From assembly GCA_022695795.1 (NCBI GenBank), contig MU404093.1, positions 248,001 through 312,000 of the forward strand: a stretch of DNA of 64,000 bases, read 5' to 3'. The notes under the pieces were generated by a model. It did not search any database. It was not told where the DNA came from and was given only the letters and a program-made list of their open reading frames with translations. The position numbers and the translations under genes were made by a program. Positions 46,098-56,500 of this stretch are shown here, piece by piece. This stretch comes from Biscogniauxia marginata. Lineage: Eukaryota; Ascomycota; Sordariomycetes; Xylariales; Xylariaceae. Positions within the stretch are counted from its first letter, which is position 1; the number at the start of each line of letters is the position of its first letter.

Positions 46098-46525
46098 TGT
46101 TACGACTTAACAAAGGTAAAAGGAATTAAGGGTGGTTATGTGATTTAAAGTCACATGACTCTAGAAAGGAGAATGCCAAGATTCTTAGTTATTCTCCTAA
46201 AAATCTAGGAAAATACCAAGATTTTTAGTTGTTCTCTTGAGAATTAGAGAGAGTATAGGTATAACCCCTTATAAAAAATAAAAAATAAATAAATTAGAAT
46301 TTCCTACGTATTTAGTTATTCATTTTTAGTTCTTTAGCTATCAATTTAAGACTATAATCACTCTTTAATACTATAATGAGAGTACCTTGAAACCTCTTTA
46401 ACGAACATAACATTATAAATTAATTGAACCAATCTTAACCCACTGTTACCTTCAAATCAGGAAAACCTAGTACGTACTCACCTGTGAAGTCAGCTGACTA
46501 GGAATACACAGGGAGGTTCGTCACA
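46098..46525 (+). repeat. Right LTR of outer element
   Basis: 428 bp, from TGTTACGA to TTCGTCACA. Its 3' third is almost unmutated and closely matches the solo LTR at 2.2-2.6 kb, while its 5' part and the internal DNA are RIP-altered. TATA-like GGTATAACC occurs near 46,257. Confidence 0.9.
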
Positions 46526-47191
46526 ATAACAACGGACTATCAAAATACAACGATTGCGCCCAACTCAACCCACTCAAATTTGTTGAACGTTGGTACAACT
46601 GGAGTCACTGAAATCTATATCAAAGCATATCTAGTTCATGTTCTAACCAATTCTTAGGATTATCATAGGAGACTTAAATAGCAGCCAATGGAATAATATG
46701 TGAGTGAGGGGTATGTTAAGCTACGGCGCATTTTATAGTACTCATTGATATGGTCATGTGCGTCATGTTCGAAATCAGAATCAATCTAGAATTCTTAGAA
46801 TACTCCAGAGGCTCAAGCCACAGTGGTTACCGGTGGCAAGGGTAATCGTGTCCCGAGAATATGATAATCGAGTGAATATCTTAGCCCCAGCCAGGTAGAA
46901 CAAAAGAAAGAGAAAAAAAAGGGATATGCGTGGAACCAATTCCTCTCTGGATTAATCTGTATAAATTACAATTGTTAAAGCTAGGCTTTGAATTCTATTC
47001 TCAATACTCCTAATTCCTGACATACTGTCGGCCACATACTCTCAATCCAGTTCTAAATTAGCCTAGCGTCAATTACATCCCGTTAAATAATGAAAAGCCT
47101 CTAATGTAAATCTATTTAGCTTACGTAGGCATATTTCTATTTCTTCAACAGGAAACTATTGATTACTCTACATTGTACTGACTACTCTTAT
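46526..47191. other. Intergenic between element and UDP-glucuronate decarboxylase
   Basis: About 0.67 kb of moderate AT content with no gene seen. It contains the 3' flank of the decarboxylase gene. Confidence 0.55.
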
Positions 47192-48365
47192 TCAAGCCGA
47201 AGCCGAAGCCGTGGTCATGAACCAATCAACCGTGGTCTCCAATCCTCGTGTCAAACCAACCTTGGGAGCCCAGCCAAGCTCTTGACTTGCGACAGTGGTG
47301 TCTGGGACCCTCCTATAAGGATCATCCTCACGTTTTGCTGTCAAACTGATCTTCACTGGCGGGTTTCCCGTCTTCCTAGCGACAATATCGCTGATCAGCC
47401 GAGCCAAATCGCCGACCGTAGTCTCCTCTACACAGCCGATATTGACCGGCTTCAGATATGAACTTTCCATAAGGCAGACTAGTCCCTCCACGCAGTCGCT
47501 CACATATTGAAAGCAGCGGCTTGCGGTACCGTCGCCAGTGATTTTGACGTCCCGGCTGGCAAGCGCGGATACCACGAAGTTTGGTACAACGCGACCATCA
47601 TCTGGTCGGAGACCGGGACCATAAGCATTGAAGATGCGCCCGATGCGGATATCGACATTCTGCTGCTTTCGGAAGGCATACGCAAGTGCTTCCGCCACAC
47701 GTTTGCCTTCATCATAGCAGGACCGAGGACCGAAAGGGTTAGTGTTACCGTGATAAGTTTCAGGCTGGGGACAGACAAGAGGATCCCCATAGATCTCTAC
47801 ATGCGAGATTAGACTATATTAGCACTTCTCTGAGAAATTAGAGGCGCGACATAATAAATAGGCATACCCGAGGTGCTTGCTAAGAGCACCCGAGCCTTGA
47901 TTTTGGCCGCCAGCTCGAGAACATTCTCGGTTCCCTTGAAGCAAGTACTGAGAATACCCAAAGGGCTCTCAGGGAAACGTTTTGGGCTTGCAGGACAAGC
48001 TAGGTGATAAATTCTTTCGACGGAGCCTACTTCATCAGGAAATGGCTGTGTCACATCGTGACTGAGAAAATATTTAATTTAATCACTCTCTTTACTTAAA
48101 GATGCCGTACCAGCCTCCAAGACGCGGTTACGTACCGGATGAATCGGAACCTCGGGTTATCCTTGACATTGGAGATGGAATCCATCGATCCAGTCCAAAG
48201 AGAGTCCATGGCGACGACTTTGTTTTCAGCATTCTCGAGTAGGAAGCTCACTAAGTTGGAGCCCAAGAAGCCGGCTCCCTAGCATGAATCGTTAGTACTT
48301 TTTCAGGGCCATAAAACTGCCCCGGAGAGTCCTAAACTTACGCCCGTAACTAGGATAGTTGGCAT
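47192..48365 (-). CDS. UDP-glucuronate decarboxylase (UDP-xylose synthase)
   Basis: NAD-dependent short-chain dehydrogenase-type enzyme converting UDP-glucuronate to UDP-xylose. Four exons by eye; the first is only 24 bp (48,365-48,342). Splicing gives the NAD loop VTGGAGFLGSNLV, then HLACPASP, the STSEIYGDP block with the conserved Ser/Glu region, and the catalytic pair in SCYDEGKRVAEAL (Tyr-x3-Lys). It continues through RIGRIFNAYGPGLRPDDGRV, SRCFQYVSD, PVNIG and PDTTVASQELGW, all typical of UXS enzymes. It is about 310 residues with no membrane anchor, so it is probably cytosolic. Introns: after ACGGGC, after ATCCG (GTACGT) and after CCTCGG (GTATGC). It lies 1.7 kb from the Zn2Cys6 regulator of the polyketide cluster; the dehydrogenase making its substrate is at 27.4 kb. 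UDP-xylose would serve a xylosyltransferase, and none is in the window. Confidence 0.9.
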
Positions 48366-50105
48366 GTTGTTCGTGGACCGTCTGTTTCCAAATACGAGTA
48401 GTAGAAATGAAGAATAGTTCTGGAGAGTTGTAATACAATGATATTTTGTACAGAACAATCAGATGGGTTATGTTATGAAGTTATACTTCTGTCCTGTGGT
48501 TTGAGGGACACCACGGTCATGGAGATCCCAATAGCTCACCCTTCCACGGAGGTTGAAGTCATGTGTCTCTTAACTCTGAACATTGATACATAGTGTATTA
48601 TATTTTCCAATTTGGACTATAGGCGATATCCGTTCTTTATCCTCTGCTAGGATACGAGCAGGTAAAATTACGGCTCATCAGAAGAAATTTTTGATATACC
48701 TAGGTAACTAGGTAGTAGATAGGAGCACAGCGAGATGCCAATAGCGCTAACAGGTATCGAGCCTAAACTCGTTGATACCACAACTGGTAAGGTAATACTT
48801 GAGACATCAAGCCTAAAATGCTCCGAATGAGGCACTGTTACTGGATGAGGACCATATATTGTTCTAGACCTATCGCACTACGTTCAAAGACTTTGCCGAG
48901 AACGTATCAGATGGAGGCGCGTCAGCGCTAGACTACTTGCAAATAACATCATTGTGTGCAGACTCCTAGAAAGAATTTCAGGGGTGACAGCAGTTAGCTA
49001 GTAGGGAGTAAGCTAACCTGTCTCAATCCTACAGTAGGCTGTTACCTAACAGAGGTTAAGATGTGAGTCAAGATACGTAGACCGGAGTTAGGAGTTTAGG
49101 ATCAAGAGTTAGGACTCAGGAGTGAAGAATCAACGGAGTGAAAAATAAGTAGTACCCTTTTAAGGATTAATAAGCAGCTGCTCATTTCGAGATAACATCA
49201 TACACGTTTAAATACTATACCCCTTTTAATGATAAGTGCATATGGAAGAGTGACAACATTACACTTTTCGAAGTAAAAAGTTTACAACTGACCACGATAT
49301 AAAGGCATTTCTTAGGGGTATTTTAATTGAAAAATCATATATTTCGTATTGAATTATCAGATTTAGCGACTAAATGTATAACAGTAGGACAGGTTGAGCA
49401 ATAGAAAACATCTGTGTCTATTCGACGCGCTCTATGGCTCCTCTCGTGTCTCGCTAGACGAACTCTGAATAGTTCCTTGACTTACACTAAGTAGATAAAC
49501 AACTGCGGCTAAAATATAATTGAAAAATCTCAATATATAAGGTCGGGATTGCATGGTACTCGCAACGTACGAGCGCTTATCCTATCATAGACAAATTGAG
49601 CTGGTTAGTTGCGTCTATCGGATAGCGAAAGCCGAAGATTACTCCTTATAGTTCAAACCCTCTCCACCAGTCTCTACTAATTAAGTGTAGACCAGAAATC
49701 CCGACGGGTTGGCAACGGTTATCTCACAGAAATGAAGAGCCACGGGCTAAGCAATTTGGCCAAGATCAAACGACAGCCTTTAATGCATCATAGGGGCGGT
49801 AACTCGGGACTAATCAAGAAGAATAATTATAGGTCTCGGAACGGTAGGCGCAGCCTTTTGCACATTATTACCAGATAATAAGTACACTGTTTAATTGACA
49901 AAGGGAATCTAGGCTGCTTGACATGTCGCGCACGCAAGGTAGTGACCCTTGCGCACTTTTCTCGATCCCCTTTTCTAGCGTAAGTTGTTTTAAGCTATAT
50001 ACCTAGAGACTGAGATTATACTAGATCAAGTGTGATGAAAACCCAATCGGCTGCGTAAATTGTGAGCGCATAGATGTCATATGTCCCGGTTACGAGCCAG
50101 GTCAG
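48366..50105. other. Intergenic (1.7 kb)
   Basis: Divergent promoters of the decarboxylase and the regulator gene should lie here. No reading frame with protein-like content was seen. A run of near-repeats of GGAGTTAGGAGTTTAGGA occurs at 49,084-49,125. Confidence 0.5.
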
Positions 50106-52598
50106 ATGAAACGCAATGAGCACTACCAGCTGCAGAGCAAGACTTCATCGGTAGTAACTGAAGCTGGGATCAAGCGGTCGAGGATTTTGAGATCCTGTAA
50201 TGGATGCCGACAGGCAAAGACAAAATGCTCCGGAGACAGCCCTGCATGCTTGAGATGCCGGAACAAAAATATACAATGCATGTTCGAGCCGTCGAGATTG
50301 GTAAAAAAGGGCGACGGTCACGACAAACAGGTCGCTGCCGACCAACGGCGTGGGTTGGATGGGGTTCCCCAAGAATATTGTTCTGGAACCAATACCCTAA
50401 CCGATAATTGTCACTGGTCTGATTCCGGCTTAACTCAAGATTCATCACTCTCCTGGTTTGTTTTTCGCACACCTTAAATAACATCACTTCTAAGCCAGTC
50501 TCTAGGCTCACTTCTTCCGTACTGCCGGGCCAAGCCAAGATTCGCAAACTCGTAGACGCCTATTTTGTCAATGTCCACCCACTTCGCTGCCTCAGTTTTA
50601 TTCACATTCCATCTTTCAAGCATAGATTGGACTTCCTTGACTCAAATTCAAGCGATTCAGATCGTAACGCACTACTATATGCCGTTTGTGCTCATGGAGC
50701 AAGGTAAGGATGGTTCTCAAAAACTTCTGCAACTTCTTCTGCTAACAAGTCTAGGTTTTATGCCTTTGACCATGGTCGGGAACAGTCGAGCCTGGGTTAC
50801 GTCATGTCAGCCGGCCGAGGTTGGGCCTCGAGAGCCCATAATATACTCCTCGGTGGGGATCTTAGCATAATCTCAGTCGAGAACCTTATGGTGTGTATAC
50901 TTGACTCCTTGCCTACCTGGGCGGAATTGTACTCGGCGCTGCGGGCTAACTGTTCTCTAGGCTGCAGTGTTATTACATGACTATCAACTACGTGTTGGAA
51001 ACTATATGCATGCCTTTCTGGTGACAGGGATTGCGGCTAGGATGGTTCAGATTTTGAAAATCAATACAGAACCTTCTCCTGGCATCCCAGAAACTAGGAT
51101 AGCCTCGATGTCGGACACTAGAATACGAGAATCAAAGCGGCGATTGGCGTGGAGTTGCTTCACCATGGAAACAGGATTGACTGGAATTGAGCAACTCGAC
51201 ATATTCAACGAAAGCAACAACAAGCTTCAACTTCCGTGCAACGAGCGCAATTTCACCCTAGAGATCCCGTGTATTACCGAGGCTCTACACCAAGGTCGTA
51301 GATCATCGAATGCAGCCGAAAACATGGGACTAGTCGCTTACTTTGTCCGATTGACCTGGCTACGCAAAAAAGTGATGAAGTAAGTATAGCGAACTACCAA
51401 AACACACAATCACCTGCATATATCGATATAGTTCTCGCTAATAATTTCCAGTTTTGTTAAAAATATTGATCTCACAAAGTCCGCCGCAGTTCTTGCGATT
51501 GAGCTCGGTGCGGTTAATACCTTGCTACAGCAGTGGCACAGTACCCTCCCAGCAACACTGCATTTGAACAGCTACACAATATGCATAAGGAAGGAAAGCA
51601 ACCAACTTGCTGCGCTATTCACGATGCATCTTATGTATTATTCAGCCATTTGCGATCTTTACAGTATTGGCGACCGGCGCTTGTCATATACATCGATACG
51701 AGATGGGCTTCCAAACAGACCTTCGGCTGAACAGTTAGAGTTCCTAACTCGATGTCGAAAAATATGTGTTGAGAATGCAAAGAGGGCCGCCGGAATCCTG
51801 ATCAAGGCAGTGCAGCATGGACCAAAGGTCTTCTCTGACACATGGATGCTGCTGGGAACATTTGGCATCATTCGTATTCTGTGGTGTCACATCACATTTC
51901 CTTCAGAGCAAGGCGCCGATGTCAAGCGCAGCATGCTAGAGGAAATTTCCCCACTTCTACGGGGCGTTATGGAGGCTCTTCGACTCATGAGATCCTTGTT
52001 TTCCATGGCTAGACGTGTTGTATGCGCTAATATCCCCTCCATTGCCCAATAATACTTACTAATGCCTGTTTGAATCTTTTAGTTTCAAGCTGCTGTCCAT
52101 CTTCTTATGCAAGCTGGTTTAGGCCCTCAGCTGGTTCAATGGATGAGCATCAAGGATGAACCAGATTCGCAAATCGAACATGACGGGTACGTTCATATAT
52201 GATAATTGTTTTCTTCCCTCTTACTGCTCTACTCATTATAGTCGCTCACTTGAACCTGGAACTCTTTCTACAGATTACCAACGGCCAATTTTAATACCTT
52301 TAAAACCACTGAGAGCGCACTACATCCATTGGATATATATAACCTGGCCCAAGCTCGGGTTTACGAGAATCCTCTGCGCGCGTTTACGCTGCTAACGGAT
52401 TTTGAGACCATTCCACCGATGAGGCAAACTCATTCGTCCCCTGGGTCTTCAGCACAACATGAAGATAGCCAGGCTGGGCTAATAGAGTCCGCCGATGCTG
52501 ACAACGACAACACTTTAAACTCTCAGGATACCCCAGTGGCCGACCTCGACCTAACAGGTTTCTCTTTTGACACTACGGCTCTTGTTCAGGACGATTGA
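50106..52598 (+). CDS. Zn2Cys6 transcription factor with fungal-specific regulatory domain
   Basis: DNA-binding regulator, likely nuclear. A Zn2Cys6 cluster at residues 30-60 (RSCNGCRQAKTKCSGDSPAC, then CRNKNIQC) has all six Cys. The fungal transcription factor domain (PF04082 type) follows: KIRKLVDAYFVNVHPLRCLS, FIHIPSF, ALLYAVCAHGARFYAFDHG, VENLMAAVLLHDYQLRVGNY and ESKRRLAWSCFTMETG. Introns placed by frame include GTTTGT/TCTAG at 50,456, GTAAGG/TCTAG at 50,703, GTGTGT at 50,891, GTAAGT at 51,379, GTATGC at 52,019 and GTACGT at 52,188. They join a frame ending TTALVQDD. About 710 residues, all intact. It lies next to a reducing PKS, a common arrangement for pathway-specific regulators, and so is the best candidate activator of the 53.6-63.4 kb genes. 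Confidence 0.88.
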
Positions 52599-53555
52599 CT
52601 TCTTGAATGGATGGCTGAGTAAGCTCACAGGTAGGTATTAAACCATTATTTTCACGATACAGTATTAGATATATAGTACGCACTAGGATTCTGGGAAGGA
52701 TATTCTATAAATACGTATATTCCAATAGTGGGTGGCGTACTAGCCACTCTTATTTTAACAAGATATTCGCTATTGTGGTTTATTGAAATATAGGGTTATA
52801 CGGTTTCTTGATTAGGTGAAGAGCTATCCAGAGAGTGTGGAAGGACCTGTCTATTATATACATGACGGCTGCGGAGGCCTTGTACCTGTAAATAGGAGCT
52901 TACCACTTGACACTTATTTCAGCATGATTACTATCTTAGTCCTGTTCGGGCTGATGTGGCTGGTCATTTGTGCCTGATCTGTCTGAATTAGAGGAAATTA
53001 CACATGGATGAAGAATTTGCGAGAGAGTCAGCCGTTAGCTAGCACCAAGAGCAAGAGACAGAAATGAGCGGAACAGCTCTTTTAGGGAAAAAAAAAAGAA
53101 AGTAGATAAATAAGATAATTGTCGTGTCTAAATTCCGGAAGTTAGTTCCAATTGTTTGTGAAAGAGCAAGACAGGGAATTGAGAGGCGGTGGCTTACCCC
53201 TTTCTTTGTTTATCGATTCCAGCCTTCATTCTGCCTCAACCTTATTCATTAAGGAATTATAATAACACGGGTATGGTACCTGGTTCACATTAAACTTCGC
53301 CTGATCAATCTACCGATGCCACGTTTTATATGAATATTGAAGTTTTATTGCACATGATAACCACCTTTCTATTTATGGCCCTGTGTTTTTTTAACTATTC
53401 CCTTCTAGTGTAACATACTATTATGGAGTTGACTGTGACAGCAAAGTTTCTTACAAATTATCGCCGTGGCGCTCAATTGTTTATTGTATCGATATTTCAA
53501 TACTACATACATAGTGAATATAGTGGAAATAAATAAAATAACAAAAGACCTCGTT
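52599..53555. other. Intergenic between regulator and PKS (convergent 3' ends)
   Basis: No gene seen. Contains dispersed repeat copy 2 (52,811-52,924) and a poly-A tract near 53,090. Confidence 0.55.
52811..52924 (+). repeat. 114-bp dispersed repeat, copy 2
   Basis: Starts ATTAGGTGAAGAGCTATC and ends TTATTTCAGCA; aligns without obvious gaps to 31,178-31,291 in the same orientation. Sequence upstream of both copies also looks weakly related for about 30 bp (TTG..ATA..GGTT). Confidence 0.75.
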
Positions 53556-56500
53556 TTAGCCAGCCGCCAGACTAGTTAGAAGCTCACTCTTGGATACGAC
53601 GAGACTGGCAAACTCGGAGAGTGATGGAGTCTGCAGTATGTCGAAGATGGATACCCTCGCACGGAGGCCACTGGACAACCAGTTGCGCAGGTCAACCGCG
53701 ACAAGCGAATCAACACCGTAGTACGACATCTGTTTACCGGCGTCAATCTCTTCCTGGTCTATGTTGAAGACTGTAGCAATATTAGCGGCCACTAAATCGA
53801 GAATGAGCGCAGTGGCCTCAGATAATGTGATAATGCCAGCGGCGGCACCGCGCGTAAGCTCTGCTAGGCTGTCTTTTGCTTCTATACTATCAGTGGAGAC
53901 AGTGTGTGAAGACTGGTCAGATCTACGAGGTGTCGCTAGTCGTATTGTACCAAAGCGTCGGTCAAGCCAAGCTGCGGCTCCCTCGGGCGTGGTGTCTTCG
54001 GACGCGATGCCAACGATGATCTGGCTGTCAGCAGGTCTGTGACGCAGCGGATAACGGATGGCCTCTTCTACCAGGCTCAACACGACGTCCATGTCGACCG
54101 AAGTAGCACCAATCCTCTCAATGCGCTTGAGGACGTCGGCGCCACCGCTGTGCTGCTGCTCGACCCAGCCTACGTCTTTGACAGCAGGAAGATCAAGCGC
54201 GACAGCTGGCTGGCCTCGAGCCGTTCGGTGGCGAGCCAGGGCGTCCTGGAACGTGTTTCCTGCGGTGTAATTAGCTTGGGACGAATGACCAACCACGCCT
54301 GTAACAGAGGATAACATGACGAAGAAATCCAGCGAGGACAGGTGTTTATGTAGGTTGAGGCTGCTGTCGACTTTGGCACGAACGCCAGATTGCCACTGAT
54401 CATAATTCATATGCTCAAGAACGGTGTCCTGAATAATAATGTTAGCGAGCATACCCTTTCTTTCTTTCTTGTTAATCTGGTAACAGTAACGGTGTCTGCT
54501 GTTATTTAACATACTTCAAGTGCCATCGCTGCATGGACGACGCCGCGTATTTTAGGAAGAGTGCCAGCACAGTCCACGAGGAGCTTGACCAGGCTCTTCT
54601 CATCCGAGACGTCACACGATCGTATCACGAGATTACAATCGTCAGACTTTGCCAATATTTTCATGTCTGCAACATTGGGACTTGCTTCGGCATTTCGAGA
54701 CACGACGAGAAGGTTCTTGGCTCCCATCTCCATCATCCATGAGGTGATGACGCGGCCAATACCTCCCATTCCTCCCACAACTAGATAGGTGGCATTTATA
54801 TTGTCAAGTTGGAGAGGAAGAGTGTCCGTATTTGTGTCCTGTATCTAACATCAGTATTCGAGGAGAGTTGAGAAGCGTGTCAGATCTTACTTTGACTTCC
54901 AGGTCGGGATATACCCGGGGTATATATGTTAAAGAATCCCTCACAGCATACTCGGATTCTTGATCCGGAGATACGATATTGGAGTCGAAATTCTGTTTGA
55001 AAATGTCCACTATATGACAGATCTTGTCAACTGTCCACGGGTTGTTCCCGTCTAAGCCGGGAGTAAAGTCAAGCTGGACACATCGCTTGCTTTGGTCCTC
55101 CTGTCTCAAAGTCCTCAGCAGACCCTGAGTCTCGCCAAATATTGGTTCCACAGAGTCTATAGCACCACCAGAGCTGAGCCACATGATGTTTTGGCAATGA
55201 ATGAGGAGATCCCGCAATTTATCGAAAGAGGCCTTGTCAAGATTATGCACAAATGGAGTGGCAATCTCGAGTGTTAGAATGTAGAGGCTATCCTCCGATG
55301 GCTGAACATTGTAGAGATTCTCAACGATTGGCACCTTTCCAGTTAAGGCTTGAATATCACTTCTAAGCTCCTGAAGCCAATTCTGCGGCGGAGGGGTTCC
55401 TGAATGGACAATAGAGACTGAGGAGGGGTATGATGCCTTTATCTCAGCCCTGGCAACGACGAGACTAGTGCATTGGAACCCAGTATCTTCGCAATCGCTA
55501 ATATCGAATTCAACGCCCCCAAAGCCACTTTCGCGGAGGATACCGTCCCAGATCTTGACAGGTACGTTCGGACTTGTCTCTCTTAAGTCCTCGTCACTGT
55601 TCCACCAACTGGGGAGTGTCCCAAATATCAACTGCGTATTTAGTTGGTCTCGTGTGTCTTCGATCATGATAAGTCTACCTCCGGGCTTGAGAAGTTTCCG
55701 AACATTTTTCATGGTTCGGCTAAGAGATTTGGTACTATGCAGCACTTCAGAGGCGATGATCAGATCATAACTAAAAGGCTCAAAGGATTGGTCCTGAGGA
55801 TCCTCTTCTATGTCTAGGGTCTTAAACGTAATAATATCCCCCCAGTTAGTAAGCGTCTGGCTCGCAGCTTCAAAAAGGCTGTCAGAGACATCGGTGTATG
55901 TGTAATGGCTGAGTAAAGAGCCGCGTTCTGCTTTAACACTAAAGGCTTCGAGCACAACCCTAGCAGCTGAGCCTGCACCTGCGCCAATTTCCAGGACGTT
56001 AGCACCTGGCCTCTTTTTAGCAAAAAGCTCAGAGACTTTAGAAAGATGTTGATAACTTCTATCTCTAAGCCTAGGCTGGTCGGGATAATATTGGTTTAGC
56101 AAGTCTCCTTCTTTCATGAGGTCGAGTGGTGCTACCTCGCCACGGATGGCCTTCGAAAGCTGCTGACCTAAGCGAATAGTGAGCTGGGCGGCAGCATTGC
56201 CAGTGCTGTTCAACTCATCGTAAAGCATCTGCTTCAGACCTCGTGTGGCACGCGCCCATACACCACTACGCGGCGCCAAAGCTCCGCTCTCGCCCAGGAT
56301 AACCGTCTGTTTCATCCAGGAGTAGAGCTTGTCGTAGTGCGGTTCCCAGACCCCCTCGCCATGCTGAGGAGTTTTCTCTAACTCTTTGACGGCATCATGA
56401 ATCAAGTAAAAAGATGCACGGAGAATCTTCCTTTCAAAGTCCTTGGCTTCGACACCAAGCGTAAGCCGCATGGAATCTTTGATAGCCAACGGTATTTGCG

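Larger units (their letters stand above)
31524..46525 (+). mobile_element. Outer Ty3/Gypsy chromovirus (RIP-mutated), interrupted by an inner copy
   Basis: Bounded by directly repeated 428-bp LTRs (31,524-31,951 and 46,098-46,525), with the target duplication ATGAC at 31,519-31,523 and ATAAC at 46,526-46,530, one G-to-A apart. Removing the inner element (36,793-44,318) and its duplication leaves about 7.5 kb, a normal length for the group. Plus-strand remnants in order are a gag part with a decayed zinc knuckle (33,082-33,123), reverse transcriptase, RNase H, and integrase split at 36,792/44,319. A chromodomain follows at about 45,275-45,405. Order RT before integrase and the chromodomain place it among Ty3/Gypsy chromoviruses. 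The DNA is extremely AT-rich, and stops replace many Gln/Trp codons, as RIP does. Coding-dead. Confidence 0.9.

Noticed and set aside
31500..46600. AT-rich block as a centromere or mitochondrial insertion
   Set aside because: Paired LTRs, target duplications and gag-pol remnants explain the composition as RIP-mutated retrotransposons.
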